A DNA stretch of 64,000 nt from Gemmatimonadaceae bacterium (GCA_035606695.1 DATNEW010000027.1:1-64000), one strand, 5' to 3'; positions 1 through 9,622 are shown, numbered from the stretch's first letter. Program-made: numbers and translations. The notes: generated by a model from the letters alone, not told the origin.

Positions 1-1165
<1,165 letters not shown>

Positions 1166-1168
1166 TCG

Positions 1169-1837
1169 ATGGCTCAGGCGGCGAGCAGTAGTGGTCCTCC
1201 GACGGCGGCGCTCGCGGGCATTCCCGCCGGGTTGCAGTCGCAGGGCGTGTGGGCCGGACGTCGCCAGCTGTTCGTGCGCTTTGCCGCCGAGGCGGAGACG
1301 GCGACCATGTACACCGCGGACGCGCTCGCGAACGAGTTGCGGCGAAGCACCGGTCGCTCGGCATTTCATTCGATCTCGATCTCGGGGCGCGACCCGCTGG
1401 CGAACGTCGAGTACCTCTGCGCCGCGTTTGCCAAGGCGCCGTCGCCGCTTCCGGTGATGTTGGATTGCGACGGACAGCGGCCGGATGAAATTGCCGAGCT
1501 CAAGGGAATCGTCACGCTGGCGCAGGTGACGCTGGATGGCTCGGCCGTGGATGCGGTGAGCGAGCGCGCATTCGAGTCGGTGCGCGTCGCCGCGACCTCC
1601 GGCATGCAGCACGCGATCGTATTCTGTGTCGACGAGCGCACGACGGACGCGCACGTTCTGCGGATCGTGGAGCGCGCGCATGCGACGAGTGAGGGGGCCA
1701 AAGTGGTGGTGCATCCAGGGGCCGGAACGCCGGTGGATCGCGATCGCCGGTGGACGATGTTGTTCGAGCGGGCGTCGGCGCTGCACGGCGACGTCCGGCT
1801 GGCGCTCAGGTTGCCCCCGCCGACGGGGATGCGCTAA
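1169..1837 (+). CDS. QueE-like protein lacking the radical-SAM cysteines
   Basis: 222 aa, directly behind ddl and probably co-transcribed. The layout recalls 7-carboxy-7-deazaguanine synthase and related radical-SAM proteins: GVWAGRRQLFVRF resembles the N-terminal GxxxGRPxxFVRL strand, SISGRDPLANVEYL resembles the TGGEPLLQ strand, and PVMLDCDGQRPDEI resembles the LETNG segment. Where the CxxxCxxC cluster loop should follow FVR, the sequence reads FAAEAETATMYTADAL, with no cysteine. The protein therefore cannot bind a standard 4Fe-4S cluster there. It is probably a catalytically dead or repurposed paralogue. The family assignment is inference from the fold pattern. QueF, a later enzyme of the same pathway, lies 1.3 kb downstream. 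Confidence 0.5.
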   Translation: MAQAASSSGPPTAALAGIPAGLQSQGVWAGRRQLFVRFAAEAETATMYTADALANELRRSTGRSAFHSISISGRDPLANVEYLCAAFAKAPSPLPVMLDCDGQRPDEIAELKGIVTLAQVTLDGSAVDAVSERAFESVRVAATSGMQHAIVFCVDERTTDAHVLRIVERAHATSEGAKVVVHPGAGTPVDRDRRWTMLFERASALHGDVRLALRLPPPTGMR

Positions 1838-1942
1838 GCCCGTCAGGCGCGGCCCACTCCGAGGAACAATCTCGGTGACCGGAACCGCCGTTTCGCAGTC
1901 GTTTAGAGAGTAGGCCTCACTTCAGAGCATTTCGCGGGATTC

Positions 1943-2881
1943 ATGTCGTCGCAACCGGCCCCAAGTCCTTCACCATCACCCGCACCGTCCGCGGACGCCT
2001 CGTTCGTCACGAGCACCGCCGTACGTGTGCTGATCGCGATCAGCGCGGCCGTGATGTTCTTGCAGTTCGAGGTGTCGAATCACCTCGTCGGTTGGATGGC
2101 GTTCGACTCCAACGCGCTGCCGGGCAAGTGGTTCAGTGCGTTCACCTACATGTTCGCCCACGTCAACGTGTGGCATCTCGCCGCGAACATGTACGGTCTG
2201 TTCGTGTTTGGTCCGCGCGTGGAGCGCGAGTTCGGCGCCCGGAAGTTCGCCTGGTTCTACGTGCTGTGCGGACTCGGCGGCGTCGTGTTTCAGATGTTGC
2301 TGATTCGGAGCGGCACGCTGATCGGTGCGTCCGCCGCCGTGTTCGGTGTGATGACCGCGTATGCCATGCAGTGGCCGGATGACGAGGTCTATCTCTTCTT
2401 CGTGATGCCGTTGCGCGTTCGCACGCTCGTGATCGGCCTGCTCGTGTTCAACCTGGTGTTCGGCATCGCGAGCACTGGTGACGGCGGCGGAGCGAACATC
2501 GCGTACTTCGCGCACCTGGGTGGCGTGATGGCGGCCTACGTGTACATGCGCGTGGCGCTCTCGTCGGGCATCGATCAGGTGCGGCAGCGTGTGGCGAACC
2601 TGCCCGACGCCGACGAACCGCCGCGCGCGATCCCGCGCAACCTTCCGCGCCGCGAGCGCGGCGACGAGGTCGACGACATCGTCGCGAAGAGCAAAGCGAT
2701 CGCGGCCAAGCGTGCGGTATCGCTGACGCCGCCGCGCCGGCGCTCCGGGGAGCAGAAAGCTGACGAGCTCAATCGTGTGCTCGACAAGATCTCGGAGCAG
2801 GGGATTGAGAGTCTCACGAGCGACGAGCGCAAAGTGCTCGAAGAGATGAGCCGGCGTCTTCAGAAAGACGACAACGTCTAG
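1943..2881 (+). CDS. Rhomboid-family intramembrane serine protease
   Basis: 312-aa polytopic membrane protein. The rhomboid core spans roughly residues 25-210: the HVNVWHLAANMYGLFVFG segment holds the conserved His/Asn region of TM2, GASAAVFG holds the nucleophile serine of the GxSx motif (alanine replaces the usual second glycine), and AHLGG carries the catalytic histidine in a later helix. A hydrophilic tail follows and ends in a charged helical segment (DELNRVLDKISEQG and LTSDERKVLEEMSRRL). Such a tail is common in rhomboids of Bacteroidota and Gemmatimonadota. Substrate unknown. A 105-bp gap precedes the gene. Confidence 0.9.
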   Translation: MSSQPAPSPSPSPAPSADASFVTSTAVRVLIAISAAVMFLQFEVSNHLVGWMAFDSNALPGKWFSAFTYMFAHVNVWHLAANMYGLFVFGPRVEREFGARKFAWFYVLCGLGGVVFQMLLIRSGTLIGASAAVFGVMTAYAMQWPDDEVYLFFVMPLRVRTLVIGLLVFNLVFGIASTGDGGGANIAYFAHLGGVMAAYVYMRVALSSGIDQVRQRVANLPDADEPPRAIPRNLPRRERGDEVDDIVAKSKAIAAKRAVSLTPPRRRSGEQKADELNRVLDKISEQGIESLTSDERKVLEEMSRRLQKDDNV

Positions 2882-2892
2882 CACAACGAACG

Positions 2893-2954
2893 CGTCTGAC
2901 AAAACCTGACCAGGTCTGAGCGGCTTATCAGATTTGGTCCGACGTTGTCAGACG
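2893..2954. repeat. Inverted repeat in the rhomboid-queF intergenic region
   Basis: A perfect 10-bp inverted repeat, CGTCTGACAA (2893-2902) and TTGTCAGACG (2945-2954), encloses smaller palindromic pieces (ACCTGACCAGGT, and CTGA with TCAG). It starts 12 bp after the rhomboid stop. It could fold into a branched hairpin in the transcript or act as an operator. No function is assigned. Confidence 0.6.
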
Positions 2955-2986
2955 TGTGTCGCGCCCGAAGGGCGCTAAAGAAAGAG

Positions 2987-3010
2987 CCCCCCTAGGCTTT
3001 GCTAGGGGGG
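2987..3010 (-). terminator. Strong hairpin, candidate terminator
   Basis: Perfect 9-bp stem CCCCCCTAG / CTAGGGGGG with a 6-nt loop. The T-rich tract (CTCTTTCTTT) follows the stem only when read on the minus strand; on the plus strand it is preceded by AAAGAAAGAG and followed by CAAGG. A second small hairpin, GCGCCC-GAA-GGGCGC, lies at 2961-2975. It may block antisense transcription or act bidirectionally. Confidence 0.5.
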
Positions 3011-3177
3011 CAAGGACCGCCGCGCCGTTCTCGCGGCGGCGATGACCGGCGCATAGCACCGGCCCATTCTGAATATGAATTGCGGTACTTCCATTCGCCA
3101 GAGACAGAATGGGCGATGAGTCTGCTTCGGCGCTCATCGCATTGCATCGACGCACCGAACGCGTGCATTCTTTGCCG

Positions 3178-3576
3178 ATGCCAAAGCCAGAACTTCTCGA
3201 AACGTTTTCTAATCCATACGCGGGCCGCGACTACGAGATCGCCATGGAATGCCCGGAGTTCACGTCGCTCTGCCCGCTCGGCGGGATCGAATCCGACGCG
3301 GACGAGTTGCGCGCGCTGAAGGGCGGGGCGCCTGATTTCGGAACGATCTACATCACATACGTGCCGGGCGACATGTGCTTGGAGCTCAAGAGTCTCAAGC
3401 TCTATCTCTGGAGTTTCCGCGACGACGGCATTTTCTACGAGCGTGCGGTAAATCGCATTCTCGAGGATCTCTCTCAAGCCTGCAATCCACGCTGGATGGA
3501 GGTGGTTGGTGATTTCAACATTCGCGGTGGGATCAAGTCCGTCATTCGCGCGCGCGTGGGGGCGAAGAATGCCTAA
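3178..3576 (+). CDS. queF: NADPH-dependent 7-cyano-7-deazaguanine (preQ0) reductase
   Basis: Reduces preQ0 to preQ1 in queuosine biosynthesis. The protein begins MPKPELLETFSNPY and contains the family hallmarks: CPEFTSLCPL with the thioimide-forming cysteine, PDFGTIYITYVP with the catalytic aspartate, the ELKSLKLYLWSFRDDG helix motif and the terminal FNIRGGI. At 132 aa it is a short unimodular (type I) QueF. It is odd in having about 15 extra residues between the catalytic Cys and Asp (GGIESDADELRALKGGA replaces the short TGQ-type linker). An in-frame ATG at 3109 would add 23 non-conserved residues. The stop overlaps the next start by 8 bp. Confidence 0.93.
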   Translation: MPKPELLETFSNPYAGRDYEIAMECPEFTSLCPLGGIESDADELRALKGGAPDFGTIYITYVPGDMCLELKSLKLYLWSFRDDGIFYERAVNRILEDLSQACNPRWMEVVGDFNIRGGIKSVIRARVGAKNA

Positions 3577-5170
3577 GCGCACTCACGGCACGCACAGCAC
3601 GCGCGGCACTCACATCGCGGTCGCGCTGCTGCTGCTCGGCGCGATGCCGGTGTTCGCGCAATCAAAATCCACGCGGCCGCCGGGATTGAAGGACATCAAA
3701 CAAGCCGATCTTCGCCGAGACATGTTTGCGATGGCCGGCGATGCGATGCGCGGTCGCGAAGCCGGCACGCTCGACGAAATGCGCGCAACGGGTTGGGTGG
3801 CCGAGCGTGCGCGCGAAGCGGGACTGTTGCCGGCGGGCGATGACAACACGTACTTCCAGTGGTGGCCGATGCGACGGTCGCGGCTGAGCGAGAACAGCCA
3901 GCTGTCGGTTGGCGGGCGCACGCTCAAGGTGTGGAAGGACGCGGTCGTGCTCAACGCGCAGAATGCGCGCGTGGATCTGCCGATCGTGTTCGTGAGCGAC
4001 ACTAGTGGACTCGCATCGGCCGACGTGAAGGGCAAGGCGGTCGCGATGGTGGTAAACGCACCGGCGAACGTGCAGCCGCTCGATCAATTCACGATTCGCG
4101 GCAACTTTCAGGCGACGATCAGCCAGGCCGTTCGCGCACGCGCCGGCGCGATCGCGGCGGCGGGCGGTGCGGCGGCGATCATCATCTCCGATGACTCGCC
4201 GATCATGAATCAAGCGCTCGATGCGACAGCCGCCGTCTCGTCGCGCGGAACGTACGGCATCGACTCGGCCGGTGCGCCCACGGGCGCATTCGCCCGCGCG
4301 GCGCAGAATGCGCAGGGTCGCGGAGGCAACGGCGCCGGGCGCGGCGGGCGCGGCAACGCGTTCAACACGCTGCCGACGTTCTGGCTGCGGCACGACATGC
4401 TCGACGCGGTACGTGCGTCGAACGCGCGTCTCGACGCGCTGACGTTCAACGAGACGTTCTACTATCCGTCGGGCAACGTGATTGGTTTGGTGAAGGGCAC
4501 CGATCCGAAGCTCGCGAATGAATATGTCATTTTCAGCGGGCATCAGGACCACGACGGCGTTCGCTATCCGGTGAACGGCGATTCAATCTGGAACGGCGCC
4601 GACGACAACGCGTCGGTGAGCGTTGCGTTACTGGCGGCGGCGCGCGCGTTCGTGAAGCATCCCGCCAAGCGTCCGGTGCTGTTCATCTGGCATGGCGCGG
4701 AAGAGCGCGGCTTGCTCGGCTCGCGCTGGTATGTCGGACATCCGACGGTGCCACAGTCGCAGATCGTCGCGGTGTTGAACGGCGACATGATCGGCCGCAA
4801 CAATCCGGACAGCGCGGCCATCCTGGGCGTCCAACCCCCCCACAAGAACTCGAACGCGCTGGTCGACGCGGCGCTTCGCGCGAACGATGAGATCACGCAT
4901 TTCAAGCTCGATACGATTTGGGATCGGCCGACGCATCCGGAAGGATGGTACTATCGCAGCGATCACCTGCCGTACGCGCGCGCGAACATTCCCGCGGTGA
5001 TGTTTTCGACGTTGCTGCACCCGGATTATCACACGCCGCGCGACGAGCCGCAGCGGATCGACATCGCGAAGCTGGCGAAGATGACGCAGTGGATGTACGC
5101 GACGGGGTGGATTATCGCGAATGCCGCGCAGCGGCCGGATGTGATTCCGGGGTTCAAGTTGGAGCGGTAG
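3569..5170 (+). CDS. Exported M28-family zinc metallopeptidase with PA-like domain
   Basis: 533 aa. MPKRTHGTHS followed by a hydrophobic stretch ending VFAQ is a Sec signal peptide, so the enzyme acts in the periplasm or outside. Residues about 110-260 look like a protease-associated insert. The M28 zinc ligands are seen in order: GHQDHDG (His, Asp), NGADDNASV (bridging Asp), HGAEERGLLG (Glu-Glu, catalytic base and ligand), NGDMIGRN (Asp) and LHPDYHTPRDE (His). A Gly/Arg-rich stretch (GRGGNGAGRGGRG) sits in the insert. Likely an aminopeptidase that takes part in peptide scavenging. The ATG at 3569 overlaps the queF stop and gives the signal peptide. Confidence 0.9.
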   Translation: MPKRTHGTHSTRGTHIAVALLLLGAMPVFAQSKSTRPPGLKDIKQADLRRDMFAMAGDAMRGREAGTLDEMRATGWVAERAREAGLLPAGDDNTYFQWWPMRRSRLSENSQLSVGGRTLKVWKDAVVLNAQNARVDLPIVFVSDTSGLASADVKGKAVAMVVNAPANVQPLDQFTIRGNFQATISQAVRARAGAIAAAGGAAAIIISDDSPIMNQALDATAAVSSRGTYGIDSAGAPTGAFARAAQNAQGRGGNGAGRGGRGNAFNTLPTFWLRHDMLDAVRASNARLDALTFNETFYYPSGNVIGLVKGTDPKLANEYVIFSGHQDHDGVRYPVNGDSIWNGADDNASVSVALLAAARAFVKHPAKRPVLFIWHGAEERGLLGSRWYVGHPTVPQSQIVAVLNGDMIGRNNPDSAAILGVQPPHKNSNALVDAALRANDEITHFKLDTIWDRPTHPEGWYYRSDHLPYARANIPAVMFSTLLHPDYHTPRDEPQRIDIAKLAKMTQWMYATGWIIANAAQRPDVIPGFKLER

Positions 5171-5183
5171 CGGTGGGCGGTGG

Positions 5184-5273
5184 GCGATGGGCGCTGGGCG
5201 TGAGAACAGCAAAGGGCGACGGGATGATCTCCGTCGCCCTTTGCTGTTTCGCCCAGCGCCCAGCGCCCATCGC
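5184..5273. terminator. Long bipartite hairpin between convergent genes
   Basis: Two nested perfect inverted repeats lie between the M28 peptidase (plus) and the TonB-like receptor (minus). The inner 18-bp arms are at 5205-5222 and 5231-5248 with an 8-nt loop. The outer 17-bp arms are at 5184-5200 and 5257-5273 and consist of GGGCG-type hexamer repeats. The position suggests a bidirectional terminator, though it is much longer than a usual intrinsic terminator and resembles a mobile palindromic repeat. Confidence 0.75.
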
Positions 5274-5274
5274 G

Positions 5275-8200
5275 CTAGAACGTGTACTTCAACTGCAGCT
5301 GCATGGCGTAGTTCGACGCCGGGTTGCGCGTGTTGAACTGCGTGAACGGCGTGAAGTTGAACACCGGCATTGCACCACTGGCGAGCTTGAGCGGCTGGCC
5401 GGCCGTCGGCTGCACCCACGTGCGGCGGGTGAGGAGCGTCGGGCTGTTGCTGCTTCCCTGATCCTGCGCGCCCCAGTTCTTGTTGAGCAGGTTGAGGAAG
5501 TTGAAGATGTCGAGCTGGAGCAGGAAGTTCTGCCCGCGGATGGTCGGGAGCGACTGGCGCACCGACACGTTCATGACCTTGGTCCACGGCGTGCGGCAGG
5601 AGTTGCGCTGCATGATCGTGCCGCGCGCCGAGTTGAGGCACGAGTGCGACGAGATGAACGCATCGAGCGAGTCCGCCTGATTCGCCGGCGTCAGGTTGCC
5701 GTTCTGCGAGAAGCGGATCTGGGTCGTGTCGTGCGCGTTCGTCGGCACGTATACCAGATCGTTCGCGCCGCCGTTGTCGCCGTTCATGTCGCTGCCGTAG
5801 ACGTACTCGAACGGCACGCCGGACTCGGCGAAGAACGTGGTGGAGATGTCCGTCTTCGTCGGCAGCGTGTACGTGCCCGCGACGACGAAGCGGTGCGGCG
5901 CATCCCACTTCGACAGGCCGAGTTGCTGCGAGTCCTGCGGGCCCGAGTAGGAGCGGCCGAACTGCCAGTTCGAGAGCGCGACCGACGACGTCAGATCCCA
6001 CACGTCGTAGGCGTGGCCGTACGTGTAGGCGAACGAGCCCTCGAAGTTCTCGGCGAAGCGCTTCTCGAGCTTGCCGGTGTAGCTGTACTGATAGTCGTGC
6101 GTGGTCGTGTTGCGAATGTCGATCACGTCGCCGAGCGTGACGGTCTGGCCGGCGGCGTTGGTCGAGGTGCGGCGCGTCGGCGCGACGGTGCTGGTGGCCG
6201 ACGTGATGTCGCCGTAGAGCGTGCGGCCGTTGCGGTCGGTGCCGACAGGCGTCGCCGAGATACCAAGATTCTGATAATAGAACTGGTACAACGAGCGCGT
6301 GTACATCGCCTCGACCGTACCAATGACGTTCCACGGCAGCCGGCGATCGTAGCCGACGGTGCTGCGCCACACTTCGGGGAAGTGCAGGTTCGGATCGACC
6401 GTATTGAGCGTCACCGCCGGTGCGGCCGTCGAGTTCTTGCAGTTCGTCGCGATCGGCGAGCCGGCCGCCTGCATGGCGGGAGCGGCGGCGAAGCCCGAGC
6501 ACGTCAGGTTGCCGTAGCCGTTCACGCCCGAGTTGCCGTACAGGTTGCTGAGCCACACGTAGCCCGGCTGCGCCATGAACACGCCCGAACCGCCGCGCAG
6601 CTGATTGACCTGATCACCCGTCACGTCCCAGTTGAAGCCGACGCGCGGCTGCCACTGCATGACGTTCTTCGGCACTTGCGTCGTATTGCGGCCGAAGTTG
6701 GCGTTGGACACGACCGCGTTGGCGTTCGGCGTGTTGAGGAAGCCCGGCATGTCGAGGCGAAGGCCGAACGTGAAGTTCAACGCGTTGCTGGCCTGCCACT
6801 CGTCCGAGACGTACCCACCGAGCGTGCGCGCGCGGAACCGCGCGGCGCCATCGGCGTTGTCGAGCTTGATGCCAAGCGTCGACGTGTTCGGCGTGTCCTT
6901 GATGAGTGAGTCGAGCGTGCCGAACGTGTAGTTGCCGAAGGAATTCTGCGCGAACAGGTTGCGCACGCGATAGAACTCGTTCTTCGTGCCGATCGTGAAC
7001 CGGTGATTGTGCCACGGAATGGTGTAGTTGTCCGTGAGCTCGAAGATGTCCTGGTCGAGCTGGTTGCCCTGCGACGAGTTCTCGGTGCCGGCCGCGAGCT
7101 GGCCCGTGCCACCGTTCGGGTTCTGCACGCGCTGAATGACGACGAACGGCGCATTGATCGGGATGATGCGCTGATCGCGAATGCCCGTGAAGCCCATGAG
7201 CAACTCGTTCGAGTTGCCGTTCGCGAAGTTCGAGTACAACTGCGCGAAGCCGCTGTTCGTCTTCGACTGGAAGTTGTAGCCGTTGTTCGAGAGACTGACG
7301 CGCGTCGCGCTGCGGCTGAAGATGTCCTGCTGCGCGTTGACGTAGTTCCAGCGCGCCATCAGGCGGCTGTTCATCGGCAGGTTGATGAGGTCGAAGCGCG
7401 CGAACATGTTGGTCAGCGGATTGTCGTCGTTGACCTTCTGCGCCGTGCCGGGATCGCTGAAGTTGTACTTCGTCTTGAGGATGTTGACGAAGCTGTCCAC
7501 TGCGGCTTGCGTCGCCGGTGCGGGCTGGGGTGAGCCGGCGCCGATGTACGGGCCGCTGGCCGGCGCCGTCTGCTGCTGGAACTCCGGCGCGATCGAGAAC
7601 AAGAGCTTGTCCTTGATGATCGGGCCGCCGATCCAGAAGCCTTCCTGCTTCTGCGAGAACGGCGAGGCGCGGAGATAGTCGACGTTGCGCTCAAACTTTT
7701 CGTTGCGGAACGCATACGTACCCGAGCCGTGGAATTCATTCGAGCCGCTCTTCGTGACGGCGTTGAGCAGGAAGCCCGAGAAGTACCCCTGACGCACGTC
7801 ATACGGCGACAGCAGCACCTGGTATTCCTTCACCGCCTCGAGCGAGATCTGCTTTGCGCCGGCTTGCGCGCCCGGCTGATTGGTCGAGCCGAGGCCGAAC
7901 AGGTCGCTCGCGATCGCGCCGTCGATCTGGATGGCGTTGAAGCGATTGTTCTGGCCGCCGCCCGAGTTCCCCGGGCCCTTCGTCGAGATCTGCGGTGTGA
8001 GGACGACGAAGTCGGTGAAGTTGCGGTTCAGGGTTGGCAGTCGCGCGATGGCCGAATCGGTCACCGTCGTCGAGACGCCCTTGTGCGACGGTGAGATCAC
8101 CGCGCTGGTGGTCGTCGACACGACTTGCACGCCCTGGAGCTGTGCCGCCTGCTGCGACATGGCGAAGTCGACGCGCAGGTTCTGGCCGAGTGAAAGATTG

Positions 8201-8499
8201 CTGATGACGCTGTCGCGCGGCGCGAAACCGATACGACGAACGCTGATGACGTATGGGCCACCGACTTCCAGCGACGAGACGTAGTAGCGGCCGTCGCCGC
8301 GGGTAATGGCGCCGGCACGCGCACCGGTGGAGCGGTTGGTGACTTGCACCTGTGCGCCTTCGAGCGCCTGGCCCTGCGGATTCGATACAGTGCCGCTGAT
8401 GGCGGCTGTCGTGACACCTTGCGCGGCGAGCCGGGTGGCTCCGCCGAAGAGCGCCGTCATCAGCACGGCGCCACGCAGCGTCAAGCGTGGGAGATTCAT
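5275..8499 (-). CDS. Oar-like TonB-dependent outer-membrane receptor with carboxypeptidase regulatory-like domain
   Basis: About 1074 aa from the ATG at 8499. A signal peptide (MNLPRLTLRGAVLMTALFGG...LAAQ) is followed by a carboxypeptidase-regulatory-like beta-sandwich (ISGTVSNPQGQALEGAQVQV, with GDGRYYVSSL), a plug region (VVSTTTSAVISPSHKGVSTT, NRFNAIQIDG, GAQAGAKQISLEAVKEYQV) and a long beta-barrel. It ends in YTF, the aromatic C-terminus recognised by the BAM complex. This architecture matches Oar/OmpA-related TonB receptors, expanded in Gemmatimonadota and Acidobacteriota, which probably import oligomeric nutrients. A longer reading from 8550 adds 17 residues before the signal peptide and is unlikely. 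Confidence 0.92.
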   Translation of the reverse strand: MNLPRLTLRGAVLMTALFGGATRLAAQGVTTAAISGTVSNPQGQALEGAQVQVTNRSTGARAGAITRGDGRYYVSSLEVGGPYVISVRRIGFAPRDSVISNLSLGQNLRVDFAMSQQAAQLQGVQVVSTTTSAVISPSHKGVSTTVTDSAIARLPTLNRNFTDFVVLTPQISTKGPGNSGGGQNNRFNAIQIDGAIASDLFGLGSTNQPGAQAGAKQISLEAVKEYQVLLSPYDVRQGYFSGFLLNAVTKSGSNEFHGSGTYAFRNEKFERNVDYLRASPFSQKQEGFWIGGPIIKDKLLFSIAPEFQQQTAPASGPYIGAGSPQPAPATQAAVDSFVNILKTKYNFSDPGTAQKVNDDNPLTNMFARFDLINLPMNSRLMARWNYVNAQQDIFSRSATRVSLSNNGYNFQSKTNSGFAQLYSNFANGNSNELLMGFTGIRDQRIIPINAPFVVIQRVQNPNGGTGQLAAGTENSSQGNQLDQDIFELTDNYTIPWHNHRFTIGTKNEFYRVRNLFAQNSFGNYTFGTLDSLIKDTPNTSTLGIKLDNADGAARFRARTLGGYVSDEWQASNALNFTFGLRLDMPGFLNTPNANAVVSNANFGRNTTQVPKNVMQWQPRVGFNWDVTGDQVNQLRGGSGVFMAQPGYVWLSNLYGNSGVNGYGNLTCSGFAAAPAMQAAGSPIATNCKNSTAAPAVTLNTVDPNLHFPEVWRSTVGYDRRLPWNVIGTVEAMYTRSLYQFYYQNLGISATPVGTDRNGRTLYGDITSATSTVAPTRRTSTNAAGQTVTLGDVIDIRNTTTHDYQYSYTGKLEKRFAENFEGSFAYTYGHAYDVWDLTSSVALSNWQFGRSYSGPQDSQQLGLSKWDAPHRFVVAGTYTLPTKTDISTTFFAESGVPFEYVYGSDMNGDNGGANDLVYVPTNAHDTTQIRFSQNGNLTPANQADSLDAFISSHSCLNSARGTIMQRNSCRTPWTKVMNVSVRQSLPTIRGQNFLLQLDIFNFLNLLNKNWGAQDQGSSNSPTLLTRRTWVQPTAGQPLKLASGAMPVFNFTPFTQFNTRNPASNYAMQLQLKYTF

Positions 8500-8942
8500 A
8501 CGGTGGGGGATTCCTCGTGGAGTGTGATGCCGGACCTCGACATCGTCCAATCGCCCGCGCCGCCTCGGAGGTGAAGCGTGCGGGTAGTCCAGATAATCTG
8601 TCGGTGGGTTTCGCCGCGACCGCCGTGTGGTAACGAACGTGTCACCGTCGAAACGGGTGCGGGACCGAACACGAAATTGCAGGTCGGATGAGCGACCACA
8701 ATGTACGCTCTATGAGCGGAGTTTGCGAGCCAAATGTGGCGCGCCGCGCCTATGAAACGCACGCAATCGTCGTGAGCGTCACATTGCATCGAAATGCGAC
8801 GGGCGTTGCGCGACGGGGCGAAGGCGACGGAGTCGAGTGCGATTCGGCGTGTGCAGCGCCGTTCGCTCGCGCGGGCACACGGCACGTCGATTGACTTCGC
8901 CCGAGTAACTCGAATAAATTGAAAGACTTGACGTTGTTTTGG
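8500..8942. other. Intergenic region between the receptor and tRNA-Phe
   Basis: 443 bp between divergent units. It holds the upstream region of the minus-strand receptor and, at its right end, the tRNA promoter. Open frames here are short, lack ribosome binding sites and have no recognisable product. I see nothing else. Confidence 0.6.
8891..8920 (+). promoter_or_regulatory. Predicted sigma-70-type promoter of tRNA-Phe
   Basis: TTGACT (8891-8896) and TAAATT (8915-8920) with an 18-bp spacer, ending 22 bp before the tRNA 5' end. Position and match are good for a housekeeping promoter. Inferred from sequence only. Confidence 0.55.
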
Positions 8943-9015
<73 letters not shown>

Positions 9016-9057
9016 CTTTTGGTAAGTTGTTGGTAGCGCATAACTCGACGAGCGACG

Positions 9058-9081
9058 ACGGCCACCCGAGAGGGTGGCCGT
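9058..9081 (+). terminator. Terminator-like hairpin after tRNA-Phe (island copy)
   Basis: 10-bp stem ACGGCCACCC / GGGTGGCCGT with a GAGA loop, 42 bp downstream of the tRNA 3' end. A sister hairpin with identical stem lies at the same distance beyond attR (33070-33093). The island therefore supplies the tRNA gene with a replacement terminator. Confidence 0.75.
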
Positions 9082-9091
9082 TCGTGTAGAA

Positions 9092-9110
9092 AAACCCCAA
9101 AAAAACCCCA
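9092..9110 (+). promoter_or_regulatory. Candidate integrase arm-type site (left)
   Basis: AAACCCCAAAAAAACCCCA: two AACCCCA heptamers on an 11-bp pitch, 77 bp inside the left att core. Near-identical copies occur upstream of the integrase gene (25008-25026, opposite strand) and near attR (32847-32865). This pattern fits arm sites bound by the integrase N-terminal domain. The binding itself is inferred. Confidence 0.55.
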
Positions 9111-9127
9111 ATTCGTTCGACGGCTCC

Positions 9128-9613
9128 ATGGACGACGCCAACCCGAACAGAGCGATGACCAACTTTCAGCGGATCGGCGCGATCTCGAACACCCACGTGG
9201 GCGTCGACTTCGAGGCGTTGGCCGTGCTCTCTTTGGAAGCGGCTGGCATCAAGGTTCATCCTCGATTTGCTGTCCCAGTCGGCATCGGGCAACGGAAGAA
9301 GGGGCACACGTTCGACTTCGGGAGCGACGATCCGCCGGTGTTGGTGGAATGCAAGTGTCATCGATGGACAGCGGGCGGCAACGCCCCGAGTGCTAAGCTC
9401 ACGGTCTGGAACGAGGCGATGTATTACTTCTCTCTCGCGCCGGTCAAATACAGGCGAATCTTCTTCGTGCTCCGCGACTACTCCACTCGACGCCGGCAGA
9501 CTCTCGCTGAGCACTATCTCACCCGCTACTCGCACCTCGTACCAGACGGCGTGGAAATATGGGAGTTCGACGAAATCGAGAAGTCGTGTCGAATCCTCAC
9601 GGCCGCCAAATAG
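9128..9613 (+). CDS. PD-(D/E)XK nuclease-like protein
   Basis: 161 aa, first gene of the island. After GVDFEALAVLSLEAAG (a Glu in helix 1), the segment HTFDFGSDDPPVLVECKC gives D63 and E74-x-K76, the arrangement of the PD-(D/E)XK nuclease core; helices and strands follow in the expected order. Likely a small restriction-endonuclease-like or repair nuclease. It could also be a non-catalytic member. The start at 9128 was chosen because the upstream in-frame start at 9074 lies in the tRNA terminator hairpin; 9155 is an alternative. It is convergent with the RES gene, with a 9-bp gap. Confidence 0.5.
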   Translation: MDDANPNRAMTNFQRIGAISNTHVGVDFEALAVLSLEAAGIKVHPRFAVPVGIGQRKKGHTFDFGSDDPPVLVECKCHRWTAGGNAPSAKLTVWNEAMYYFSLAPVKYRRIFFVLRDYSTRRRQTLAEHYLTRYSHLVPDGVEIWEFDEIEKSCRILTAAK

Positions 9614-9622
9614 CTGGGAGCG

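Noticed and set aside
4628-6909. Long open frames on both strands across the receptor gene (for example 4918-6909 plus and 4628-6556 minus)
   Set aside because: Arg/His/Ala-rich translations typical of shadow frames in GC-rich DNA; the receptor frame has clear domains and a signal peptide.
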